Assembly: GCF_000321005.1 (NCBI RefSeq)
Contig: NZ_HE578907.1
Location: forward strand, 385,930-449,929
DNA from: Anaerococcus senegalensis JC48
GTDB taxonomy: Bacteria > Bacillota > Clostridia > Tissierellales > Peptoniphilaceae
Reading direction: 5' to 3'
Length of the DNA stretch: 64,000 nucleotides
Positions 56,330 to 64,000 of this stretch are shown piece after piece; the stretch's first letter is position 1, and every line of letters starts with the position of its first letter. Below the pieces are notes generated by a model. That model was not told where the DNA came from. It did not search any database and was given only the letters and a program-made list of their open reading frames with translations. Made by a program: the position numbers and the translations under genes.

Positions 56330-56758
56330 TTAGTCTAATAATTTTGTTTCGTGAATTTCTGCATCAAGAGATTCAGGTATATCACTTGCTTTACAATCTA
56401 AGCCAAGATAGATATCAACCTTGCATTCATTAGAAAGTTTAGTTAAGCTATCTGAAAGTTTCTCAATATTTTCACTATTTATATCAACTATGTCATAAAT
56501 ACCATCAATATAAATTTTTCCAATATCGTAATCTCTTGCTAATATTCCAGCTATAAAACCTCTAAAAGATTCTACAGAATCGATAAAGAAATCTGATGCA
56601 TCAATTAATCTTACAGCATGATCTAATGAATAAATTTGTTCATTATCACTATCTACAAATACTATATTTGCATTTCCCTTACCTTTTTCATCATTAGCTT
56701 GGTCAATTAACCATTTTGTTTTTCCACTTCCTGAAGGTCCTAATACTAAATAAATCAT
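56330..56758 (-). CDS. P-loop NTPase of unknown function
   Basis: A 142-residue protein with a textbook Walker A motif LVLGPSGSGKTKW at the N-terminus and a probable Walker B at IGKIYIDGIYDI. The small size and RecA-like strand order suggest a nucleotide-binding protein rather than a transporter ATPase; similar short proteins are sometimes annotated as PilT-like, which I do not support because no pilus motif or gene is present. It overlaps the radical SAM gene by four bases. Confidence 0.75.
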   Translation of the reverse strand: MIYLVLGPSGSGKTKWLIDQANDEKGKGNANIVFVDSDNEQIYSLDHAVRLIDASDFFIDSVESFRGFIAGILARDYDIGKIYIDGIYDIVDINSENIEKLSDSLTKLSNECKVDIYLGLDCKASDIPESLDAEIHETKLLD

Positions 56759-57714
56759 TTCATCTCTCCCTTTAATTTTTTATATTCTTTTAAAGTGCTA
56801 AGGTCACCTTGAAGAATATTATTTTCGTTCATATACTTAATTATTTCATCTCTTATCATCCACCAAGAAGTATCCCAGTTACAAAAAACTGAATCTTCTT
56901 TTGGAGCTCTACCAACTATCCTTTGAATTGCTATATCTTTATTTATGTGTCTTAAAAATAAAATGACATTTTTTTGATAATCTTCCTTTGAACAGATATT
57001 AAATTCATTATTTTTATACATTTTTTCAAGCTTTGTATTTTTAATTATAAATAATGAATGAATTTTAACTTCCTTTATACCAAGAACATTAATAATTCTA
57101 GCAGTTTCAATTATATCTTGTTCATCATCCCACGGTAGTGATAATATGACATGTGTACAAATTCTAAATCTATATTCATTAATCATATTACAAGCTTTGA
57201 TAAAGTCTGCTAAATCCTCACATCTATTTAAAATTTTTAAAGTTTTATAATTAGCAGTCTGTAAACCTAGTTCTATAATTATATCTTTTCCAGTTTTTTC
57301 TGAAAATTCTTTCAAAAATTCTAGCCTCTTGTAAGTAATACAATCGCTTCTAGTTGATATGGAAATTGCATCTATATATTCTTTATCACAAGCTTCTATA
57401 ACATCTACAAATTTATCATACTCCATATAAGTGTTTGAAAAATTTTGAAAATAAGCTATAAACTTTTTTGCTTTATATCTATTACCTATATAATTTTTAT
57501 TAGTCTCTAATTGCTTGTCAACTGTCATGGACGATGGTAAATTTTCAAAACTACCACCACTTTCAGAACAAAATATACATCCTAGATTACTTCTTTCTCC
57601 ATCTCTATTTGGACAAGTTATAGATAATTTAATAGGTAATTTATATACTTTTTCTCCATATTTAGTTTTATAATAATCTGATATAGGAAAATACGGTAAA
57701 TTCCTATTCATCAA
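56755..57714 (-). CDS. Radical SAM protein of the YhcC (TIGR01212) family
   Basis: A 319-residue radical SAM enzyme. The iron-sulfur ligands are in SITCPNRDGERSN and LGCIFCSESGG (Cys-x12-Cys-x2-Cys spacing, as in this subgroup). The N-terminal PYFPISDYYKTKYGEKVYKL and the VGRAPKED segment near the end are typical. The chemical reaction of this family is not known. It overlaps its neighbours by four and eleven bases. Confidence 0.88.
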   Translation of the reverse strand: MMNRNLPYFPISDYYKTKYGEKVYKLPIKLSITCPNRDGERSNLGCIFCSESGGSFENLPSSMTVDKQLETNKNYIGNRYKAKKFIAYFQNFSNTYMEYDKFVDVIEACDKEYIDAISISTRSDCITYKRLEFLKEFSEKTGKDIIIELGLQTANYKTLKILNRCEDLADFIKACNMINEYRFRICTHVILSLPWDDEQDIIETARIINVLGIKEVKIHSLFIIKNTKLEKMYKNNEFNICSKEDYQKNVILFLRHINKDIAIQRIVGRAPKEDSVFCNWDTSWWMIRDEIIKYMNENNILQGDLSTLKEYKKLKGEMK

Positions 57715-58060
57715 TATCCCTATTTTCTATATCATCTTCATATTCATTTACAATTTTATCAATTGTATCATAATCCCAATAATGTGAAAATAGATGATAT
57801 ATTTCATCTAATTGCTCTTCATCTTCTAAAGAATTCAACTTAATTTCTCCAGTTTCTTCATTATCTAATTTATATAATAGTATGATTAATTCACTATTTT
57901 CAGAATCTACTAAAGCTATATAATCTTCTCCGTCAACTGAAAATATATCTATTAGATAACACTCACTAGGAACTTCACCAAGTTGTAATTCAATTATTGC
58001 TTTTCCTTCGTTCTTCTCAAATTCAATTTCATGACCATGAATTTCTATTTTTTTTGACAT
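57704..58060 (-). CDS. DUF1292-like acidic protein, second copy
   Basis: A 118-residue strongly acidic protein with the same strand pattern as the DUF1292 protein at about 15.8 kb (a strand, then LIDIFSVDGEDYIALVD, then an acidic helical tail). I call it DUF1292-like from this pattern. Role unknown; it stands between the PepD-like gene and the radical SAM gene, two bases after the former. Confidence 0.7.
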   Translation of the reverse strand: MSKKIEIHGHEIEFEKNEGKAIIELQLGEVPSECYLIDIFSVDGEDYIALVDSENSELIILLYKLDNEETGEIKLNSLEDEEQLDEIYHLFSHYWDYDTIDKIVNEYEDDIENRDIDE

Positions 58061-58062
58061 TT

Positions 58063-59462
58063 TTACTCCAAACTTCTATCTAGTCTAAATAAAACTTCTT
58101 TTATTAAAGAAAATGTTTTTAAAATATCTTTAAAATCACTGGTAGATTTTTTTATATCTACTTGTTTATATTTTACCCCAATTGATATCATATTAACATC
58201 AAATTTATAAAAAATTAAGTTACAATCTAAAGAATATTGTGTTTTTATTATCTTTATGTTGGATTTAAATAAATAATCATATGCATTTTTAAATACTTTT
58301 GCTAAATAATTATTTTTATTTTGCCATGATGGAATCATTAACCTATTTGTAAATTTACCTTTATTTACATTACAAGCTAATTTTGTTTTTTCAATCATTT
58401 GTTGTAAACTATCCTCTGATAATGATCTAAAAATCATAACAATATTCAATTTATTACTTGATGTAGTTGATTTTGCTAAAGTTGAAGATGATATTGTTGT
58501 TTTTGTATTGCTATCTACAGAAAATGTTCCATTCATAGCTAATTCTACAAACGATGAAATATGATTAAAAGATTCTTGAGTCATTGGGTAAAATTTAGTT
58601 TCTTCTATTTTTTCAATCTCAAATTTTAAATTTGGTTCTATGCGTAGATTAGTTGATAAATACTCACTTACAATTAATTTAAATACATCTAATAAATCAT
58701 TCTCAAATTCTTTTTTACATACAAGATCAACATAACTTATGTATGGATTATTATCAAATCTTGTACCACCTCTAATTTCTATTACATCTAGATCTACTTT
58801 AGACTTAATTTTTCTTAAAAATGTCATTAACATCTTAGTAGAATTATTAAAGAAATTATTTATTTCCGAAGTAATATTGTTACCAAGTACATCATTTAAA
58901 CTTATTCTATAAAAATAGTTTTGTTCCAAAAAGTTTTTTTCATTTATTTCCATTCTTTCAATTGGTATTTCAATAGTACTTAATGTATAAGAAGCAAAAC
59001 TTTCTGCTATACAATTTGACTCATTAAGATTTAAATTTATTATATTATTTGATCTAATTACTGACCTAAGTTTGTTAAAATCTCTATTATATTCATTAAA
59101 ATGATTATTTGTAAGTAATATATCAAAACTATCTAAACCATCTTCTAAAAGCAATATAATTGAGATAAGTCCACTTATCTCAATTATATTAATATTAGTT
59201 TCTATTTCAGATTTTTGCTCACCTATTAATTTTATATAAGATGATGAGTTGATTTTATCACTAATATTTAGATGTAAAACTGCTTTTGGATTTTCATTTT
59301 TTATATAATAGCAATCATTAATTAATGAAATTTTTAATTTTTTTCTTTTGCTTTTGATAAAACAAATTTTATTAGTGATTTATTATCATCAATAACTTTT
59401 ATATATTCACTTAAATCTCTAGTTATAGATTTTAATTTATGATGATAGTTCGAATTGTCCAT
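58063..59462 (-). pseudogene. PepD-like (M20) pseudoenzyme with a homopolymer frameshift
   Basis: From the ATG at 59462 (AAGGA seven bases upstream) the frame stops at 59336-59334 after 42 codons. Adding one A to the A7 tract (plus T run 59338-59344) joins it to the frame that runs to 58063, giving about 466 residues. The joined sequence follows aminoacyl-histidine dipeptidase PepD along its length: ISGLISIILLLEDGLDSFDILLTNN, INLNLNESN and VNMISIGVKY align with active-site regions, but the metal and catalytic residues are changed (HLD to HLN, DEE lost, LDSEEEG to LNLNESN, VHSP to VDIK). It is thus a likely pseudoenzyme. An 18-bp perfect palindrome lies at 59153-59190. Confidence 0.7.
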
Positions 59463-59474
59463 ACAAAATTCCTT

Positions 59475-60221
59475 TTAGTAATATTTTTTTACATCTACCT
59501 TTTCTTTTATTTTATTAGTTTTTTCTAAATATTTTTCTTGTCTTTTAATCATTAATAAGGTGTCATGAATCTTATCTTTTATTTCATCAAATTCTGGTAA
59601 GTGAGCATCATGAGTGTGATCAAGTTTAATTATATGATAACCAAATTGAGTTTTTACAGGTTCTGAAATCTCACCTTCTTTTAATTTATCAAGAGCTTGT
59701 TCAAACTCTTTTACCATTGCTCCTTGTGGAAATTCTCCTAAATCCCCACCTTTACTAGCTTTATCTGTTGAATATTTATCTGCTGCTTTTTCAAATTCTA
59801 ATCCAGAATTTATTTCTTCTAATACTTTGTTTGCTTCGTCTTCACTTTCAACTAAAATATGACTAGCCTTATAAGTTTTTGGTTGTTCTATAACTTCTTT
59901 ATTGTTATCATAATATTCTTTTAATTCATCATCGCTTACTTTTATATCCTTAAATAGTAAGTGCATAGAATAATTCTTTAACATATTTTCTTTAGTTAGC
60001 TCTAGTTGATCTATAAATTCTTTATCTTGATCAAGTTTATTATCGATTGCATCTATATACATTAACTCTTGATTAACAAGTTCATCTGCAATTTGATGTA
60101 TTCCTTGAGGATTTAAAAATTGTTGTCCTCCTTGCATTTGTGTTATAAAGCTAACTACATCTTTTTGATTAATTTTTTTTCCGTTTACTTCTGCTAAAAT
60201 ATCATTTTGTTTATCTGTCAT
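59475..60221 (-). CDS. Cytoplasmic parvulin-type peptidyl-prolyl isomerase
   Basis: A 248-residue SurA/PrsA-like protein. The parvulin domain spans about residues 115-210 (KASHILVESEDEA, FEKAADKYSTD, GGDLGEFPQGAMVKEFE and VKTQFGYHIIKLD). There is no signal peptide or lipobox, so unlike PrsA it should act in the cytoplasm as a chaperone-foldase. It is followed by the PepD-like gene after 12 bases. Confidence 0.9.
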   Translation of the reverse strand: MTDKQNDILAEVNGKKINQKDVVSFITQMQGGQQFLNPQGIHQIADELVNQELMYIDAIDNKLDQDKEFIDQLELTKENMLKNYSMHLLFKDIKVSDDELKEYYDNNKEVIEQPKTYKASHILVESEDEANKVLEEINSGLEFEKAADKYSTDKASKGGDLGEFPQGAMVKEFEQALDKLKEGEISEPVKTQFGYHIIKLDHTHDAHLPEFDEIKDKIHDTLLMIKRQEKYLEKTNKIKEKVDVKKYY

Positions 60222-60222
60222 T

Positions 60223-61029
60223 TTATCTCTCCAATAGTTCTATTTTTTTAGGATAAATCCTAATATATTTTTCTTTATAAAGTCTACCAATTGCTCTTTT
60301 ATAAGCTGATTTTGAAAAACCAAATGTTTTATAAATTTTTTCTGGCGATGATTTATCACCTAAATATATAACACCATCATTCTCTTCTAAATAATATAAG
60401 ACCTTTTTACTATCATCATCTATTTCTAAATAAGATCTTTTTCTATTTGATAATTCTATTTTCCCATCAGTTTTAACTTCTTTAACTCTTAATTTTAAGA
60501 GCTCACCTTCAATATGAACTCCTTTTAGCTCATTTATTCTTATTAAAGAATCATATTGATTATTAATAGCAACAAAGGCTCCTATATGTTTATTTATAGA
60601 ATATATCCTGCCTTCAACAGTATCATTTTCCTTAAAATTATGCTCATTTGATAAAAGATTTCTAATTTTACTTGTTAATAAGGGCATATTTTCATTATCA
60701 AAATAAACTGCAACTGGATAAGTCATATCCTTAATGATTCTATAAGTTTTTTCACTAGATGGCATTAATAACTTTATCTTGTCCTGAAATAGAAAATATG
60801 CACCATTTTTTTTAACATCTATACAAGTCATGCTATAAATTTTATTAGCTTCTAAGTTTATATTTCTGCTAGCTCTTAAAGTATTATTTTTATCATAATA
60901 AATATAAGTTTCTATTTCATCACCTTGCTTAAATTCCATAATTTCATTTTTATCGATTGAAGCATTACCAAATTTTGTTTTAATGTATGCTTTATTTTTA
61001 TTGAATCTTTTTATTTTTAACTTATTTAT
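60223..61029 (-). CDS. cvfB: CvfB-family S1-domain RNA-binding protein, apparent AUA start
   Basis: Homologous to CvfB/YitL, a virulence-related RNA-binding protein with S1 domains and a C-terminal winged helix (KIYKTFGFSKSAYKRAIGRLYKE). The first ATG in the frame (60939) has no ribosome binding site and would cut the first S1-like domain. The frame stays open for 30 more codons up to ATA at 61029-61027, seven bases after a good AGGAG (61041-61037) that directly follows the yitT stop. I therefore place the start at that ATA. The extended protein has about 268 residues, near the family length; the extension reads like the missing strand region. Confidence 0.75.
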   Translation of the reverse strand: MNKLKIKRFNKNKAYIKTKFGNASIDKNEIMEFKQGDEIETYIYYDKNNTLRASRNINLEANKIYSMTCIDVKKNGAYFLFQDKIKLLMPSSEKTYRIIKDMTYPVAVYFDNENMPLLTSKIRNLLSNEHNFKENDTVEGRIYSINKHIGAFVAINNQYDSLIRINELKGVHIEGELLKLRVKEVKTDGKIELSNRKRSYLEIDDDSKKVLYYLEENDGVIYLGDKSSPEKIYKTFGFSKSAYKRAIGRLYKEKYIRIYPKKIELLER

Positions 61030-61043
61030 AAAATCACTCCTAC

Positions 61044-61895
61044 TTAATTTAAAATATCATATGTAAAACCTTCACCCAAAACTTCAGAAATTGTATGTGT
61101 AAATACAAATGCATTCTTATCTATTTTTAAAATATCATCCTTAATAGGTATATATTTCCTAAAAGGTACAACTGTTAGAAGTATATCTCTTTTTCTATGA
61201 GAATATCCTCCCTCAGATTTATACAAGCTAACTCCTCTTCTATATTTATTTAGAATCATTGAATTAATTTCATCACTGTAGTCACTAATGATTGTAATGG
61301 CTATTTTTCTTCCTAGTCCTTGAATAAAGTAGTTAAAGCCAAAAGACTGTATTATTACAGACAAAACTGCATACATAGCCATTTCTATCCCAAATTCTTT
61401 AACAGCCATTACTACAACCAAAAAATCTATAGAAAATAAGCATTTTGCTAGAGCTATATTAAAATATTTATTTACAATAGCAGCAATTATATCTGTTCCT
61501 CCCGAAGATGAGTTATTAAAAAATATTTTACTTAAAGCATAAGATACTATACCTGATCCAAACAAAATATTTATTATTGTATCATTTGAAAATATTGTAT
61601 TTGGAAAAAATTTTTCAAAGTACATTAGACTTAAAGATATAACTGTTGCGGACAGAACTGATTTACTACCAAATTCTTTTCCCATTAATATAAAAGCCAA
61701 AATAAATAGAATTAAATTCAAAAATAATGACCATTGTCCAACAGTAAAAAAAGAAAACCACTTTGAAAATATTAGTGAAATTCCTGTTACACCACCTGAA
61801 GCTATATTATGTTGCACTAGAAAAAAATACATTCCAAAAGCTATTAATATTGAATTAAAAATAATATTAATAGCTTTAATAATTTTACCACCCAT
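61044..61895 (-). CDS. yitT: YitT family membrane protein
   Basis: A 283-residue membrane protein with five to six N-terminal membrane segments and a C-terminal DUF2179 soluble domain (AITIISDYSDEIN, KRDILLTVVPFR). The GGVTGISLIFSKW and NNSSSGGTDIIAAIVNKY segments are family hallmarks. The transported substrate is unknown. It heads the operon with its own promoter and is followed after 2 bases by the ribosome binding site of cvfB. Confidence 0.9.
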   Translation of the reverse strand: MGGKIIKAINIIFNSILIAFGMYFFLVQHNIASGGVTGISLIFSKWFSFFTVGQWSLFLNLILFILAFILMGKEFGSKSVLSATVISLSLMYFEKFFPNTIFSNDTIINILFGSGIVSYALSKIFFNNSSSGGTDIIAAIVNKYFNIALAKCLFSIDFLVVVMAVKEFGIEMAMYAVLSVIIQSFGFNYFIQGLGRKIAITIISDYSDEINSMILNKYRRGVSLYKSEGGYSHRKRDILLTVVPFRKYIPIKDDILKIDKNAFVFTHTISEVLGEGFTYDILN

Positions 61896-61928
61896 TGCAC
61901 TTATTTCCTTATAATAGTATTTATTTAA

Positions 61929-61957
61929 ATTTTATCATATTTTATTATTACACACAA
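61929..61957 (-). promoter_or_regulatory. Promoter of the yitT operon
   Basis: On the minus strand TTGTGT (61957-61952) and TAAAAT (61934-61929) are 17 bases apart. The yitT start is 33 bases beyond the -10, with AAGGAAATAA upstream. Confidence 0.55.
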
Positions 61958-61990
61958 TTGTATGTTAAATTATAAAAGATAGGAAATATA

Positions 61991-62021
61991 AAAGGCTAAG
62001 AAACAGACTTTCCTAGCCTTT
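61991..62021 (-). terminator. Terminator of the ptsI-kinase-fold gene pair
   Basis: A 13-bp stem with one G-U pair (61991-62003 with 62009-62021) and a five-base loop lies just after the stop codon of the kinase-fold gene. The tail after the stem is short and only moderately U-rich. Confidence 0.65.
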
Positions 62022-62027
62022 TTCAAA

Positions 62028-62948
62028 TCACCTTGCCCAAGAAGGTATAATTTCTGAAAAATTATCATACATATTTAATATTTCTTCTATTTCAAAGTCA
62101 CTTAAATATGATTTTTTATTATCTCTTATATCTACCAGAGATTCTAGTATAAAATATGCCTGGTAAAAACTCAACAGTCTATAAAATTTTCTGGAAATCA
62201 CGTCATTTTGATGATAAGAATCAATAACTCCCTTTGAAAATTCTGGATGTTTAATAGCTATTTTATTAATGTTAACAAAATCACTAACACCATCTCCTAC
62301 TTTAATTTCTTTTAATCCACGTATATCAATTTCGCCCTCGTTGAAAATTCTAATGTTTTTAAAGCTAATATTTTGATATAGTGAATTTGAAGTTGTATTT
62401 TTGCAAATATATTTATTTGAAATTAAATAATCTACTAGTATATAATCATTATTCTGATTGACTTTATTCAATCCATGTCTATACAACAGAAAATTAACTT
62501 TTGTATCTATAGACTTATACCAATCAACTTCATCTTTTTTATCTATTTTTTTTATATGAATATTTTTAAGTATTCTCCCAAATTTAGATCCTATAGCATA
62601 CGCTCTTTCTTTGCTAACTTTGTCCAAATATTCACCTAGAGACATTTCATTTCTATATTCAAATATTTTATATGATTTATTTATATCTGGCATAATTCCA
62701 ATTTCATATAAATCTAATGTATCAAGCAAATCTATACTTTTTAAATAATTATTAATGATTTCTTCTTTTTTTAAATTTTCATAGTCATTTATATTGTAAA
62801 GGCCCAATACATATGATTTATTTACAATCTGAACTCGTAATTTATTTGAAGAAATTTCTTCTATTAAAGTAATTTTGTCGAATTTATCATTAAAAAATTT
62901 ACTTCTTTTAATGATATCAAGAGGTTCATTATTCATATTTTTAACCAT
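62028..62948 (-). CDS. Aminoglycoside phosphotransferase-like protein with degenerate active site
   Basis: A 306-residue protein whose middle segment GSKFGRILKNIHIKK and later GDGVSDFVNINK recall the C-lobe of the APH/choline kinase fold. The Brenner-type catalytic loop (HGDxxxxN) appears as YQNISFKN, so the catalytic Asp is replaced by Asn, and the metal-binding IDF segment reads IDIRG. It is probably a pseudokinase or a very divergent phosphotransferase; the fold call itself is inference. It overlaps ptsI by one base (TAATG) and is followed by a terminator. Confidence 0.55.
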   Translation of the reverse strand: MVKNMNNEPLDIIKRSKFFNDKFDKITLIEEISSNKLRVQIVNKSYVLGLYNINDYENLKKEEIINNYLKSIDLLDTLDLYEIGIMPDINKSYKIFEYRNEMSLGEYLDKVSKERAYAIGSKFGRILKNIHIKKIDKKDEVDWYKSIDTKVNFLLYRHGLNKVNQNNDYILVDYLISNKYICKNTTSNSLYQNISFKNIRIFNEGEIDIRGLKEIKVGDGVSDFVNINKIAIKHPEFSKGVIDSYHQNDVISRKFYRLLSFYQAYFILESLVDIRDNKKSYLSDFEIEEILNMYDNFSEIIPSWAR

Positions 62949-64000
62949 TAATTATGCTTTTCAACAGATTCCTTAACTTCTTCAACATCTTCTAAATCAA
63001 GAACTGTTAATGCAAATTTTTCTTCATTTTCAAAGTTAGAATTTCTTATTATATCTTTAACTTTAGGTAATTTTGAAGCTGATCCTGAGAATTCATCCAA
63101 TCCAAGCCCCAATAATAATTTTGTAGCTTTTGTATCAGACGCAAATTGTCCACACATTCCTGTCCATTTTCCAGCTTTGTGACTTTCATCAATAACGTGT
63201 TTAATTGACCTAATTACAGCTGGATTAAAGTTATCATAAATATCTGAAATATTTTCATTACCCCTATCACAAGCAAGAGTATATTGAGTTAAATCATTAG
63301 TTCCAATAGAGAAGAAATCAGAATATTTTATTAGTTTATCAGCCATTATTATAGATGCAGATGTTTCAACCATTATTCCAAGATCAATATCCTTATTATA
63401 AGCTATTCCTTCTTTATCAAGATCTTTTTTCAATTCTTCAAGGATTATTCTTGTTTGCTTTATTTCATCTGTAGAAATTACAAAAGGAAGCATTATTTTT
63501 AAATTACCATAAGCTGATGCTCTCAGTAAAGCTCTTAATTGATCTTTAAAAATATCTTGATGATCTAGGCAAAATCTTATAGCCCTATAGCCTAAAAATG
63601 GATTTTCTTCTTCAGCAAAATCATAATAGTCAAGGCCCTTATCTCCACCAATATCCAAAGTTCTAACTACTAAAGGCTTTTCTCCAAGCATTTGAGTAGC
63701 TTTTTTATAAACTTCAAATTGTTCTTCTTCTGTAGGGAAGTGATCATTTTCCATATATAAAAATTCAGTTCTAAATAGTCCAACTCCATCACAGCCATGT
63801 TCTATTGCAACTTCTAGGTCAGCAATATTTCCAATATTAGCAGAAACTTCACAAACTTTTCCATCTAATGTTTTTGCTTCAAGATTTTTAACTTTTTCTA
63901 GTCTTTGTCTTTCTTCATTTTCTTTTTCAATTTTCACTTGATATTCTTTAACTTCATCTTCTGAAGGATTTATTATTAGTACACCTTGGTTTCCATCTAT
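62948..64000 (-). CDS. ptsI: PTS phosphoenolpyruvate-protein phosphotransferase (enzyme I), cut by the window end
   Basis: The C-terminal part of PtsI; the open frame runs off the window at 64000, so the N-terminal phosphohistidine and HPr-binding domains are not seen. The visible PEP-binding barrel has IEHGCDGVGLFRTEFL, RTLDIGGDKGL, FSIGTNDLTQYTLACDR and the catalytic cysteine in GMCGQFASD (the usual E after CG is Q here). It transfers phosphate from PEP to HPr for sugar uptake. Downstream is the kinase-fold gene, not the usual fruR/pts partner. Confidence 0.93.
   Translation of the reverse strand: MDGNQGVLIINPSEDEVKEYQVKIEKENEERQRLEKVKNLEAKTLDGKVCEVSANIGNIADLEVAIEHGCDGVGLFRTEFLYMENDHFPTEEEQFEVYKKATQMLGEKPLVVRTLDIGGDKGLDYYDFAEEENPFLGYRAIRFCLDHQDIFKDQLRALLRASAYGNLKIMLPFVISTDEIKQTRIILEELKKDLDKEGIAYNKDIDLGIMVETSASIIMADKLIKYSDFFSIGTNDLTQYTLACDRGNENISDIYDNFNPAVIRSIKHVIDESHKAGKWTGMCGQFASDTKATKLLLGLGLDEFSGSASKLPKVKDIIRNSNFENEEKFALTVLDLEDVEEVKESVEKHN

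Noticed and set aside
56330-56758. PilT-type twitching motility ATPase
   Set aside because: Only the Walker A motif supports it; the protein is too short and there are no pilus genes nearby.
59155-59474. Long non-coding gap between the parvulin gene and the next frame
   Set aside because: Translation across the A7 tract shows it encodes the N-terminus of the PepD-like protein with its own ribosome binding site, so it is coding DNA with a frame break.

Overview
The window is a very AT-rich stretch of chromosome from a low-GC Gram-positive bacterium (Bacillota). An L27 with an N-terminal prepeptide beside its protease Prp, IreB, RNase J, SepF, YlmH and single XerC/D-, ThiI- and NifS-type genes all point to Firmicutes. 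The gene content suits an anaerobic coccus of the Peptoniphilaceae type, but that is inference and I do not name a species. I see no prophage, transposase, CRISPR array, rRNA or tRNA gene. Almost every gene is on the minus strand; only a Xer recombinase, peptidase T, a small acidic protein and a YprB-like nuclease are on the plus strand. If this is leading-strand bias, the replication fork runs from high to low coordinates.

Layout from left to right. 1-2.8 kb: AT-rich spacer, a Xer recombinase with a palindrome at its promoter, and a convergent PLP enzyme (YnbB family). 2.8-8.2 kb: mutS-mutL-miaA-ynbB operon. 8.2-11.6 kb: dut with a membrane protein, pepT, a small acidic protein and a methyltransferase. 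11.7-24.4 kb: one long gene string running from the rplU promoter and L21 leader through prp, rpmA, obg, yhbY, nadD, yqeK, rsfS, comEA, an rrf2 gene, alaS, ireB, ruvX, DUF1292, fur, rnjA, trmR and a U32 gene to an intrinsic terminator. 24.4-26.7 kb: nifS-like and thiI for tRNA thiolation. 26.8-41 kb: a YprB-like nuclease, then the recJ-relA-dtd-MBL-aspS-rseC and der-plsY-gpsA-yggS-sepF-ylmH-lspA-ung strings. 41-46.3 kb: an unknown gene, ruvC-ruvA-ruvB, queA-tgt-yajC. 46.5-48.7 kb: rdgB, yfcE, a membrane protein and a HAD phosphatase. 48.7-61.9 kb: yitT, cvfB, a parvulin, a PepD-like pseudoenzyme, DUF1292, radical SAM, P-loop protein, unknown protein, pseudouridine synthase, nucleoside kinase, ROK kinase, a two-component system and a lipoprotein. 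62-64 kb: a kinase-fold protein and the 3' part of ptsI, cut by the window edge.

Most of the window is core housekeeping: translation (alaS, aspS, ribosomal proteins, tRNA modification), DNA repair and recombination (mutSL, ruvABC, recJ, ung, dut, rdgB) and stringent response (relA). The unusual points are: (1) MutL has kept its ATPase but lost the recognisable endonuclease motifs, and MutS lacks an obvious clamp-binding motif; (2) four genes (rrf2, prp, a sensor kinase, the PepD-like gene) are each broken by a one-base change in or beside an A/T homopolymer, which is either sequencing error, transcriptional slippage or real instability; (3) a PepD homologue and an aminoglycoside-phosphotransferase-like protein have both lost catalytic residues; (4) cvfB seems to start at AUA; (5) several intrinsic-terminator hairpins sit inside gene strings, 7 to 30 bases before the next start codon.
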